NCBI GenBank assembly: GCA_023665755.1
Contig: JAMPDF010000003.1
Coordinates: forward strand, 76,572 to 140,571
Source: Prevotella sp.
GTDB lineage: Bacteria > Bacillota_I > Bacilli_A > ML615J-28 > CAG-313
DNA: 64,000 nucleotides
Reading direction: 5' to 3'
In this document: positions 27,701 through 36,000 of the stretch, piece after piece
Layout of the letters: every line of letters begins with the position of its first letter
Numbering within the stretch: the first letter of the stretch is position 1
Made by a program: the position numbers and the translations under genes
Notes under the pieces: model-generated
Seen by the model: the letters and a program-made list of their open reading frames with translations, nothing else
What the model was told of the DNA's origin: nothing
Databases searched by the model: none

Positions 27701-30700
27701 TCTTTATCATTGCAATAGGCGAAAAAAGCAATTGACTATTTTGATGTTGCCAAGAAAGACACCTAGGGATTTCACTTGTTTTCCTTACCTCTTTTTGTAC
27801 AAAGGATATCCCTTGGTCTGACATAGTATCATTATCAGCATCTATGCCGTCCGCATGATATGCCTGGAATAATCGTTCAAAAAAGCCTACTTTCGTATAT
27901 TCGTTTTGACTATTACCCCATTCATAACTATATACTTGCTTCCTATCTTTGAGTTGAATTACTTTTTGGCGTATTTCGCCTTTTTCTTTTTGGTAGGTGA
28001 TGTGAACATCTTGCATTCTCGTTTGGATGGGAAAATGTTCTTCATCATATCTATATTCTACTATGGTTTGATCTTGATCATCTTTGATTTGCATCAATTG
28101 ATTCTTTTGATATATATATTTTGCTTTCAATTGATGATTGTAAGAAACACTTTCTAACTGATAGGCTTCATTATAGGTATAATTATACTGTTGATTGTTC
28201 GTATACTTTCTTTGCTTTAAAGGGCCTTCTTTTTGGTACGCATCTTCTTGCAATAGCGTATCTTGATTTTGAACAGATTGGATATTTCCAAAAATATCAT
28301 AATTGATAGTATATTGATGATCTTGATTTTGTTGACATGATGCCATACGCAACCAGTTATCATAAGCTAAGTTTTGTGTGATATTGCCAATTTGTTCATC
28401 TTGTGTTCTCACATATATCGTTTTTAATTCGTCAGTAATGCCATAACTATTTCGAACAGATACGCCATTAGGATAATCTACTAACGTGATTCTATCGCGT
28501 AAATCATATTGATAGGTAGTCGTTTGTTCCATTGCATCTGTTGTACTTGTCATATGATGATCATCATCATATGTATATTCAGCTTGCTTTTGCCTTGTAT
28601 TGGTGTCTTCTATCCATTGTTGAATCAAATCATTTTGTTCATTATACTCGTTTTGGTATCTAACCTGAGCATTAAGCGTACTTTGAACCACATTTTGATA
28701 CTGATCATATTGATACGTAGTATGATTGAGCAGTGAATCTACTTGTTTCATACACTGACTATGTTCATTATATACATATCGTTCATATCCTGTTTTGCCT
28801 TGAATTTGAATGATATTTCCGTTTTGATCATATTTATATTCAAATACTTCTTCTCCTTTGACAAGTTCGATGCCCGCAACACGGATATCATATATATGCT
28901 GTTGAAAAATATGAAATTCAATACTTTGATAATCAACCGGTGCTTTCATTTTAACGCTAACATATTGATATCCTTTAACGTATGGTGTAACCGGAATATC
29001 ATAACTATAATCACCTACATCATTTGAAAATACAAAAAGAATTTGTGGTAAATCTTCGGTTGTACTATAGGCTTGTATGAAAAAGCGAAGCGTATACGTA
29101 TCTCCTTGTTTTCCTTCTACATTCATTATATATTCTAGACTCTTGCTTTGATATTGATAAGGATTGCATTGTCGCACATGTTCAAGTAGCAAACAATTAA
29201 TGGGCATAGAAAGAGGAAGTGTTGTTATTGGTTCGATGACATCACCTGAAGATTGCTGATAGAGCGTGAATCCTTTTAATTTTTGAATATCTGCTTGGAA
29301 AAAGTATCCCCCATGAATATAATTGGGTTGAATCACTTCAGGCGTATCTGCTACACTGAGATCATCTATGCCAAGACTATACCCTTCTCCAGAACAAGTG
29401 ATTCGAATCGTATACGATGTAGTTATCATATCTCGATAATATGCGCTTGCCTTTGGCAGGATAAATTTTTCCCATGATGTTGCTTGAATTGGCAAGGTCA
29501 TAGTGGATAGCGTTTGACTATACTGTGCTAATTTTTGAATAGTTTCGTAAGTGCCACTTTCCTCACCTGGTACAAGTGCATCTATATATTTGCTATATGT
29601 ACCAATGACTTCTACCTTGATTTCACAATCTATACTACTTTTCAAATGATTGAGTCGGTAATATCCGCTTAGTGTAATCACTTCATCAGCTGGATCTAGT
29701 GCAATGGTTTGTTCTATTGTTAGCTTTTCTTTGTCCTTCTTTTGAATACGTAAATATGTTCTTTGTTCTTCTTGTATTCGTTCTACATGAGAATTTAATT
29801 TTCCTTTAATGATATAATCATCTAAAGTATCCTCATCAAAACTACCATTTTCTAACCACTGCCTTTTGATTCGAGTTTGACTTTGTGTAATGACTTGATG
29901 AAAGTGGGTATGAGAAGGTAATTGATATTGATTAGAAAGTATCATATCATTTGAATTCAATTGATACAAAATTCTGCCTAAATAATCGTAATAGTAATAG
30001 ATATTTTTTCCTAAATGACTGATTTGGGTATATCCTTCATGATAATCATAATACTTTGGAATAGCATTAGATAATATATACCCTATAGCAACTGATTTTA
30101 CTTCACTATTTTGATATTGAATCCACATTTTTTCTTGGGTTTGTTGATGATATATCATCATTTGATTGTTTGAATAGGTAATACTCAGTTTGCGATATAT
30201 ATATGAATTGGTTGTTTCACCTTGAACAAGATGATATTGATAGATGAAGCCATCCACATTTTGTTTGGCATCATAGGATAGTGATAAACTTTCCTTTTGT
30301 CCTGTTGTAGATAAACCAAGTAGTGTGCCTCCGATATCATAAGAATAATAAATACTCTTTCTTTGATTAGTTACTTCTAATAACCTATGATGTACATAAT
30401 GAAAAACAAGTGTTTGATAGGAATAGATAATCTTGGATAAATGGATTTGCCCATCTATGGTTTCATAATACCATGTTTCTTGATTTCCTTTTTCCACTCG
30501 GTAACTTTGATTGATTTTATCACAATAGAGTTTATCTTGTGTTTCTAAATTGATAAATTCCATCTGGTCTTCGCCATTTTCAAAATAAAAGATATCTAGG
30601 TATCCCGTAGGGTCCTCTATGATAATTTCTGTTCTATTATCATATAATTGATAATCATAGCTATGTCTCATTCGATTTTTAGGGGTTTTATTTTGTACGC

Positions 30701-31439
30701 CTTGATCTTGATATATCAAAGATACCCCAAAGGAAAATGGACCATCTTGAATAGCTAATCCTGGATAGATGATATAAGCATCCTTCGTATACGTATTGAC
30801 TTGTTGTATCAAAAGTTCTTTCCACATATTGGTATCTAATGCAAAGCCTTTTCCTATTCCTTTGAGCGATTTGACATAACCAGATAAATAAACTTTATTA
30901 GTAGCATCTGTTGTGTAATCTAATAAAAGAAAGGAGTCTTTAGATTGAATATGCATTAAAAAAGTTAGGCTTTTTTGAGTAGATGTAAAATAATCATTAG
31001 CAAAATTGGTTAAATCAAATATGACATCTTTTGTATACCATGTTGTCGTTTGAATCAATTTTTTTTGAAAAACAGTTGTCCATTTTTGGACGTTTTGGTA
31101 CAATTGCATCAATTCCTCATTTGATTTTTCAAACGATATATCGGTATCAAAATCACAATAACGGATGCTTTGATCATCGATAAGTTCAATTTGAGTATCT
31201 TTTTGAATATTGCGATTGCCATTCATTTGCCACTTTAAAGAAGCAAATCTTTCTTTTTCCTGATAGTCTGCTATCGTTATATTTACTAAAACATAGGCAT
31301 TGACCTCTTCTGTCCCACTCGCTTGATAACTTTGACTTTGATCAATATTGACTCTATTTTCTCTTACAAATACCCTTTTGAATCGTAAATTGATGCCTTG
31401 AGTTAAATCTACTCCATAATTACTTTGAATATATCTCAT
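24795..31439 (-). CDS. Intact RHS/YD-repeat polymorphic toxin
   Basis: 2214 residues. The first 860 or so are beta-rich with carbohydrate-binding-like stretches and scattered YD repeats. YD repeats (Y-x-Y-D-x-x-G/N) are dense at about 870-1170. Two LamG/concanavalin-like domains lie near 1250-1350 and 1490-1635. More YD repeats and the RHS core follow, ending Y-Y-D-P-S-G-H near residue 2010. The last 203 residues are a Gly/Ala-rich, hydrophobic tip. RHS proteins form a shell around the C-terminal toxin, which kills or inhibits neighbouring cells. No signal peptide is seen and no secretion system is in the window. AAGGAGG precedes the ATG. The gene sits behind a nucleotidyltransferase-like gene with no promoter of its own seen, and ahead of its candidate immunity gene. 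Confidence 0.9.
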   Translation of the reverse strand: MRYIQSNYGVDLTQGINLRFKRVFVRENRVNIDQSQSYQASGTEEVNAYVLVNITIADYQEKERFASLKWQMNGNRNIQKDTQIELIDDQSIRYCDFDTDISFEKSNEELMQLYQNVQKWTTVFQKKLIQTTTWYTKDVIFDLTNFANDYFTSTQKSLTFLMHIQSKDSFLLLDYTTDATNKVYLSGYVKSLKGIGKGFALDTNMWKELLIQQVNTYTKDAYIIYPGLAIQDGPFSFGVSLIYQDQGVQNKTPKNRMRHSYDYQLYDNRTEIIIEDPTGYLDIFYFENGEDQMEFINLETQDKLYCDKINQSYRVEKGNQETWYYETIDGQIHLSKIIYSYQTLVFHYVHHRLLEVTNQRKSIYYSYDIGGTLLGLSTTGQKESLSLSYDAKQNVDGFIYQYHLVQGETTNSYIYRKLSITYSNNQMMIYHQQTQEKMWIQYQNSEVKSVAIGYILSNAIPKYYDYHEGYTQISHLGKNIYYYYDYLGRILYQLNSNDMILSNQYQLPSHTHFHQVITQSQTRIKRQWLENGSFDEDTLDDYIIKGKLNSHVERIQEEQRTYLRIQKKDKEKLTIEQTIALDPADEVITLSGYYRLNHLKSSIDCEIKVEVIGTYSKYIDALVPGEESGTYETIQKLAQYSQTLSTMTLPIQATSWEKFILPKASAYYRDMITTSYTIRITCSGEGYSLGIDDLSVADTPEVIQPNYIHGGYFFQADIQKLKGFTLYQQSSGDVIEPITTLPLSMPINCLLLEHVRQCNPYQYQSKSLEYIMNVEGKQGDTYTLRFFIQAYSTTEDLPQILFVFSNDVGDYSYDIPVTPYVKGYQYVSVKMKAPVDYQSIEFHIFQQHIYDIRVAGIELVKGEEVFEYKYDQNGNIIQIQGKTGYERYVYNEHSQCMKQVDSLLNHTTYQYDQYQNVVQSTLNAQVRYQNEYNEQNDLIQQWIEDTNTRQKQAEYTYDDDHHMTSTTDAMEQTTTYQYDLRDRITLVDYPNGVSVRNSYGITDELKTIYVRTQDEQIGNITQNLAYDNWLRMASCQQNQDHQYTINYDIFGNIQSVQNQDTLLQEDAYQKEGPLKQRKYTNNQQYNYTYNEAYQLESVSYNHQLKAKYIYQKNQLMQIKDDQDQTIVEYRYDEEHFPIQTRMQDVHITYQKEKGEIRQKVIQLKDRKQVYSYEWGNSQNEYTKVGFFERLFQAYHADGIDADNDTMSDQGISFVQKEVRKTSEIPRCLSWQHQNSQLLFSPIAMIKNSHEPFTYTVVLWIKPHQSYGTKETVLSLCYLNESIELLNLKIDAKGYLYWIEENQYTYTTTQQMRLEEWNMLVVSIQRKTSMTNAYDLSLSVNGKKSTVIQSTFTHDIIQNFHQDMKLRIGNGTNHSTPLQMPFEIYKIMITDVYFNSQALLACYQQSIQYLCQTTPSYRYTTTSWVNEKLTQQGDVVTLRGTKASIRGKRPIESSTLESSYIQNLSREYHYDQKENRHIYGMYQVKHLEDICLSGQSYVAYDLELEDIFTIGLRVKWETPKSLHDVYLMCFIRDGIIQLGVKILAHEQMQLIVNNQTLQASLRFDSDIWHTMLIQCNQQSILTIIIDGKKTDLGVQQVDLTSSICYLGCGKENGEIIDVLCGEIENFYYTNSALMIEEDQVEEILTPSIYQKKYDHWNRLVETKFKTHQHTFTKTYTYLNHPISITPIVQTEIEEDTQIEYQYDNEKIINICTRKNEDATVLDQVSYAYDQLGRLIKETTYQDETIPQTEISYTYDNYQNMTQKVIQNDITGKRMQIDYQYNNTYKTRLDDIIIGEDTIHITYDRYYALNPTSITKNNQVYKLAFEGTQLTKIGEHINYKYDILGRRVEKIIQGKSTKYIYDDNQIVEMQIGEDTIQYNYDESNQIIGFSYQGKTYYYEKDILGNINGIINEEGKTIVRYQYDGYGNHQVYDENGKENKNEDFIGNINPYRYRGYVYDVETQLFYCNSRYYSPELCRWISPDSIDYLDPESINGLNLYAYAKNNPIMYYDPSGHLPEWAAWLISGSAIVGGIILCATGVGGVLGGALIGAGAGSLINGYVTKANGGDFTAGYIGGAISGALCGVGAGLGGMAFTAASEVANLACIGYMALGVTASFAGGFVGNLAGTVYTSWHESGFKNVNINWGETLLTSAVMGSLNIFAGMGSAMSSIAGSMGRVATDLNSKFALRLLSGMIAGGTEAAYDLISYLIGKLLSAF
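25405..26240. repeat. 836-bp perfect direct repeat, copy 2
   Basis: Identical to 19413-20248. The low-coordinate end falls within the His codon after D-P-S-G, exactly at the core/tip boundary. Confidence 0.92.
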
Positions 31440-31458
31440 TGCTTCCCTCCTTTTTTAT

Positions 31459-31869
31459 TTACTTATTCTCACTAAAAATACATATTCTTTCTTGTATGGC
31501 ATCTTTAGAAAAAAATGATACCGCTGGTTGGTATATTTTGATATCTACTGGTCTTTTGCAAAGTGTGGTCAAGTAGTCCTTGAGCTGTCGCAAGTTGAAT
31601 TCAGACATAGCCTCAACCATCATATCAATATCACTATATTCAGTTTGTTCTTCTCTTGCGAAAGACCCATATAGCCACATATTTTGAATAGGATAATTAT
31701 CTTGAATGGCTTTTTGATTTGCCCTTAGTAGCAATATGAGATTTTCTTTAGATAATGGCGCATAGACTTGATTGAAGAAAAGCGATTTTGCTTCACACAT
31801 CAATAAAATTTCTTCAATAGATATATCTATCAATCCCTTATCTATTTCATTTTCAAGTTGTTCTAACAA
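31459..31869 (-). CDS. Nucleotidyltransferase-like domain (C-terminal part)
   Basis: 136 residues from a TTG at 31869. The minimal nucleotidyltransferase motif is clear: L-Y-G-S-F-A-R-E-E then S-D-I-D-M-M, with a later R-P-V-D-I-K-I as the third acidic position. Such domains transfer a nucleotide to a protein or RNA and are common in toxin-antitoxin and defence loci. The frame is open for 14 codons further upstream to a TAG at 31914, beyond which the 31912-32259 reading continues in the same frame, so this is probably the C-terminal domain of one gene. The TTG has only a weak ribosome site. It ends 19 bases before the RHS start. Confidence 0.7.
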   Translation of the reverse strand: MLEQLENEIDKGLIDISIEEILLMCEAKSLFFNQVYAPLSKENLILLLRANQKAIQDNYPIQNMWLYGSFAREEQTEYSDIDMMVEAMSEFNLRQLKDYLTTLCKRPVDIKIYQPAVSFFSKDAIQERICIFSENK

Positions 31870-31911
31870 TCTATTGCCTATAATAAGTGGTAATTGATGG
31901 TGCCGAAGACG

Positions 31912-32259
31912 CTAGGCATTATAAACAATAGTTGCCATTTCTTTACTATAATCACCAAATAAGCGCTCCTTTATCATGTAACGGAAACGTTGAATCGGTG
32001 TCATTTGTATTTCTAAACTAACAGCCAGTTGAGGACTATAAGGGATTGGACATAAATCAAAAATACTATATGTTAATGTATTTGCTTCTACTAGATGGAC
32101 AAATAGGCTAGATAATTGAAAAAAGAATACCTCAATTTCATCTTCAGGTATTCTTTTCTTTCTAAGAACCGAGCGAAACTGAAGATATTTTTCTTCTCTT
32201 TGATAAAATGGTGCCATAGTATACAACATTTTAAAAATGATTTTTTCATTGATTTTCAT
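31912..32259 (-). CDS. N-terminal part of nucleotidyltransferase-like gene, ends at in-frame TAG
   Basis: 115 residues from ATG at 32259 (GGGGGG 9 bases upstream) to TAG at 31914-31912. Mostly helical and basic, with R-K-K-R-I-P-E-D-E-I and Q-M-T-P-I-Q-R-F-R-Y; no family recognised. After the TAG the same frame runs on without a break through R-L-R-H-H-Q-L-P-L-I-I-G-N-R into the nucleotidyltransferase domain, for a total of 265 sense codons. It is first in the RHS operon, under the promoter at 32286-32314. Confidence 0.65.
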   Translation of the reverse strand: MKINEKIIFKMLYTMAPFYQREEKYLQFRSVLRKKRIPEDEIEVFFFQLSSLFVHLVEANTLTYSIFDLCPIPYSPQLAVSLEIQMTPIQRFRYMIKERLFGDYSKEMATIVYNA

Positions 32260-32285
32260 CAGTTTCTTCCCCCCTTTTTTTCCTT

Positions 32286-32314
32286 ATTTTAACATATTCT
32301 TTTTTTTCTTTCAA
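32286..32314 (-). promoter_or_regulatory. Promoter of RHS operon
   Basis: Minus strand TTGAAA (32314-32309), 17-base spacer, TAAAAT (32291-32286), 27 bases before the ATG at 32259. Confidence 0.6.
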
Positions 32315-32335
32315 GAGTTTATCTGATTTTTTGTG

Positions 32336-32372
32336 AAAAAAGCATCCTAGTTTTTAAACTAAGATGCTTTTA
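32336..32372 (-). terminator. Terminator after rsuA
   Basis: AAAGCATCcTAGTTT pairs with AAACTAaGATGCTTT around 2 bases; A/T runs on both sides. It overlaps the rsuA stop codon. Confidence 0.85.
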
Positions 32373-33065
32373 TTTTGCAAAGAATTGCTGAATTTCTTCT
32401 ACTGAAAGTTCTATATAGTGCCCAATTGGTAGATTTTTAGGTAACTTGAATGCTCCAATTTGCACTCTCTTCAAGGCAGTTACCTTTCCACCTAAATAAG
32501 AAATGATGCGTTTTACCTCATGAAACTTTCCTTCTGTTAAAGTCATATATACATTTTGATAATCAATTGGTTCTATTTGAGGAGGAAGAAATGTTGTACC
32601 ATCTGCTAAAATAATCGATTCACCATAATAGGGTCTTAATGTGCCTGTGTAAGTCACCTGATACTTTTTTTCAATATGAAAGTTCGGACTGGTGAGTTTG
32701 TGCGCAAAATCACCATCATTGGTTACAAGAATCATCCCTTCTGTGTCGATATCCAACCTGCCAACTGGAAATAAAGTTTCAACTAACATTGGAGGCAAAT
32801 CTTGAAATAAAGATAAAATAGTAGGTTGATAGTTATCTTGGGTGGCACTAACATACCCTTTGGGTTTATTCAGTAAGAAATAGTAGTTAGCTTGATAATG
32901 TAATCTCTGATCTTGAAATGTGATTTGATCTTTTGTTTCATCTATCCTATATCCTGCATCTTTCATCACGATACCATTTACTTTGATTTTTTGTTCCTTC
33001 AACCATTCCTTTACTTCTTTTCTGCTACCAATATAACAGCTGGTTACATATTTATCGAGACGCAT
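32370..33065 (-). CDS. rsuA: 16S rRNA pseudouridine synthase, RsuA family
   Basis: 231 residues. An S4 RNA-binding domain (M-R-L-D-K-Y-V near the start) is followed by a pseudouridine synthase domain with catalytic Asp in G-R-L-D-I-D-T-E-G-M near residue 102, then L-L-N-K-P-K-G-Y and E-G-K-F-H-E-V-K-R. RsuA makes pseudouridine 516 of 16S rRNA in E. coli; the exact site here is inferred. The start overlaps the end of the upstream GHL10 gene by 14 bases and lacks a clear ribosome site, so translation may be coupled. Confidence 0.88.
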   Translation of the reverse strand: MRLDKYVTSCYIGSRKEVKEWLKEQKIKVNGIVMKDAGYRIDETKDQITFQDQRLHYQANYYFLLNKPKGYVSATQDNYQPTILSLFQDLPPMLVETLFPVGRLDIDTEGMILVTNDGDFAHKLTSPNFHIEKKYQVTYTGTLRPYYGESIILADGTTFLPPQIEPIDYQNVYMTLTEGKFHEVKRIISYLGGKVTALKRVQIGAFKLPKNLPIGHYIELSVEEIQQFFAK

Positions 33066-36000
33066 GTTTTTTGAAAGTAACTGCTACTAAGGCTATTGTT
33101 ATCGTGATATATATCCACATTACCACTGTACTATTGCAATTGCTACATCCTTTAGCTGGAGGAGTTGGTTCTACACTTGGTGTTTCTTGATGAATAGATT
33201 GAACTATTTTCTTAAAATCAGTAAAGAAATGTTCCATATCATCTACAAAATGATATGCATCTATTTGAGCAAATAGTTTTTCTTTTTCAAGTTCAATTTG
33301 ATCTAATTCTTCTTGTGGATAGGCGAGATTTTGGATATAGTTTGTCATCTTATCCTTGATTTCTTGACGTTTTGGCAAAATCCATTGTTCTACTTCTTGT
33401 TGGAAAGTAGCATAGGCTTGTTGGACTTCTTGAATGATTTTTGCTTGTTGAATCGCTTCATCTGTTTGTTGAATCGCTTGATTGATAGCATCTTGGTAGA
33501 TATAATCACTAGTTACTCCCCATTTATCTAATGCCTTTAAGGTATTTTCTTTTTCAAGTGTCAGTTTTTGATTATATTGTGTATTGAAGGCATCCACAAT
33601 ATCTTCTACTTCTGATACCGTTTGTGCCTTAGCAATTTGTTGTTTTGTCTTTGCAATGAGTCCTGTAATTTCTGGATCTGTTGGCATTTCTTTTTGACTA
33701 ATTTCTGTTATAGCCTCATTGATTGCTGCAGTAATTTCTGTAATATAGGTTTGAACATTGTTTTTGCATTCTTCTTGTAATACCATCACATCTTGCTTTG
33801 TGCCACAAAGTATAATGTTTGCCATCGTTTCATCCGTCATTTGCCCGATATACTCATTTTGAGCATCAGTATACCATTGTTGTTGTAACTTTGATAGTTC
33901 TTCTTTGGCATTGGCTTTAGCTTGTTCTAAAGCTTTATGCGTACTTTCAATTTGTTGAATAAATTCAGTAGGATAGGCCCGAATAATCTCAATATCTGCC
34001 ATTTCATCAATAGTTGCAATGGCTACTTGTTGGGCTTGTACAATGGTTATCATTTCTGCTTCATTATAAGTTAATTCATCTATAAACTTTTGAATGCTTG
34101 TTTTAGCCTGATTTTTGGCATTTTCTAGGTTTTCAAAGTATTCATTACAAGTTGCAACGACTCTGGTCCAAATGTATTCAATATCAGATACAGAAATAGC
34201 TTGACGAATTTGCTTTTTAAATGCCTCGCCTTGCTTGATGAGTTCTTGTTTGATGGCATCTGAAACATCATAACTATTGATAAGCGTATCTATCTTTTGA
34301 ATATACGTTGTTTGGGCTTGTTCTAGTTGTTGCTTGAGCTCATTTAGTGCACGAATCGCTTCAAACAATTGATCCTGATTAGTTACCAATTGTTGATTAG
34401 ATGGACTCAGTGATTCATATTGATGTTGAATAGATACAATTAAATTTTCTTGGTCAAGTGTAACTGGCATAATAATTCGGTTGATTTGTTCTATGACATC
34501 TTTTACTTCTTGAGGAGTGACAGGAATAGCTGTTTCTTGATCAATGTATGCTTTCGTACCTACCTCTAATTTCGTTACTGGAACAAATGGGGACCCGTTA
34601 ATCAAACCATCTAAATAACGTGTGATGATAATTGCCTCGTCTGGTGCAAGCGTAATGGAACGATTCGTATCAAAACCAGTTTGTACTTCTTTTATCTTTT
34701 CATTAGCAATAATAAAATAGCCATCAGAAGCACCGCTTTTTGATTCATAGGCATCAGTTAATTTCATTGTAATTGCTTTTGGTGTTTTATTGACATAAAC
34801 ACCTGCGGCTGATATATGAATACAACGCTCAATCTGTGTAGGATCAGTAATTTCTTGATAATTGGTACCATTCTCATTTCCGGTAATATAGAGTACATAT
34901 CGGTCTACGACTACACGATGACCCGACCAACCAATATAACCATTCGATCCAGGGCTATAATTCCCTTTATCTTCTGCTCCTATTGCACTTGGATCATTCC
35001 GATAAAATAATCCTTCTTGGTCCATTCTCGTTAATCCTACATTCACATAAAATGGTTTGCTAATAGTTTTACCATTATGCTCTAATGTTGCAATTAAGCC
35101 TATTTTTGTCGTGGCTAAATAATTTTTATATCTAACTCCTGTTTTTAAATCATATACTTGTTGATCAGACGCATTTTGATAAGAGAGTTGAATATAATCT
35201 GGAGTGGGTAATATCCGATCTGTTTGAATTTCTTTATCTAAACTATTGATATAGTCATTTAAAGTAGTTTCTAAATCAGCAAAAGCAGCAAGTTGTGCTT
35301 CTGCATCTACTAATTTTTGATAATTAGTTACGCTTGCTTGTTCTGTTGAGCTTAATAAATTATAAACAGCGCGAGTATGTTCAATTTGACTTTTGTGTTC
35401 TAGTGTAATTATTTGTGGAATTTGATTGATTAGTGCTATCACCTCTTCTACTTCTAAGGCAATGGGAACCAAAGCACCATCACTAATTTCGTTTGCCAAA
35501 TTGACACTAGCTACATAATAATCATATCCTGATTCTTGTTGTAAGGCAATGGTTGTTTGTTGTGTATAACAATAGACTTGAGATATATCTTCTTGATTCA
35601 AACGACTCCCTTTAGGTACTTGATATACCATATATCCTCTAGTTTGTTCAACAGGGTTCCATGAAAGGGTATTGGTTGTTTTATCATATGTTATTCCAGT
35701 TGGATTCACCTCATCTAGTAAAGGAGCATAATAAGGCACAACAGCCCCTGGTATTTTTACTTTCCAGTAATCATTAGAAATGGTATCTACCGCATGTGCA
35801 ATAGTTGCATTATATGTATTGAGCAAAGTACTATATTTGTAAAAACTTGCTCCTTTGAATTCTTTGTATTGTCCTGAAATGAGTAGTTGTAATTGCACTT
35901 CATTTACATTTCGTTTCCAATATTCATTGCTCTCTAATGTCATATATATACCAATACCTGTATATAGATTGACCTTTTTATACCGAACTGCCCAACTCCA

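Noticed and set aside
24795..31439. Type VI or type VII secretion link of the RHS protein
   Set aside because: No PAAR, VgrG, LXG or WXG100 features, and no secretion genes in the window.
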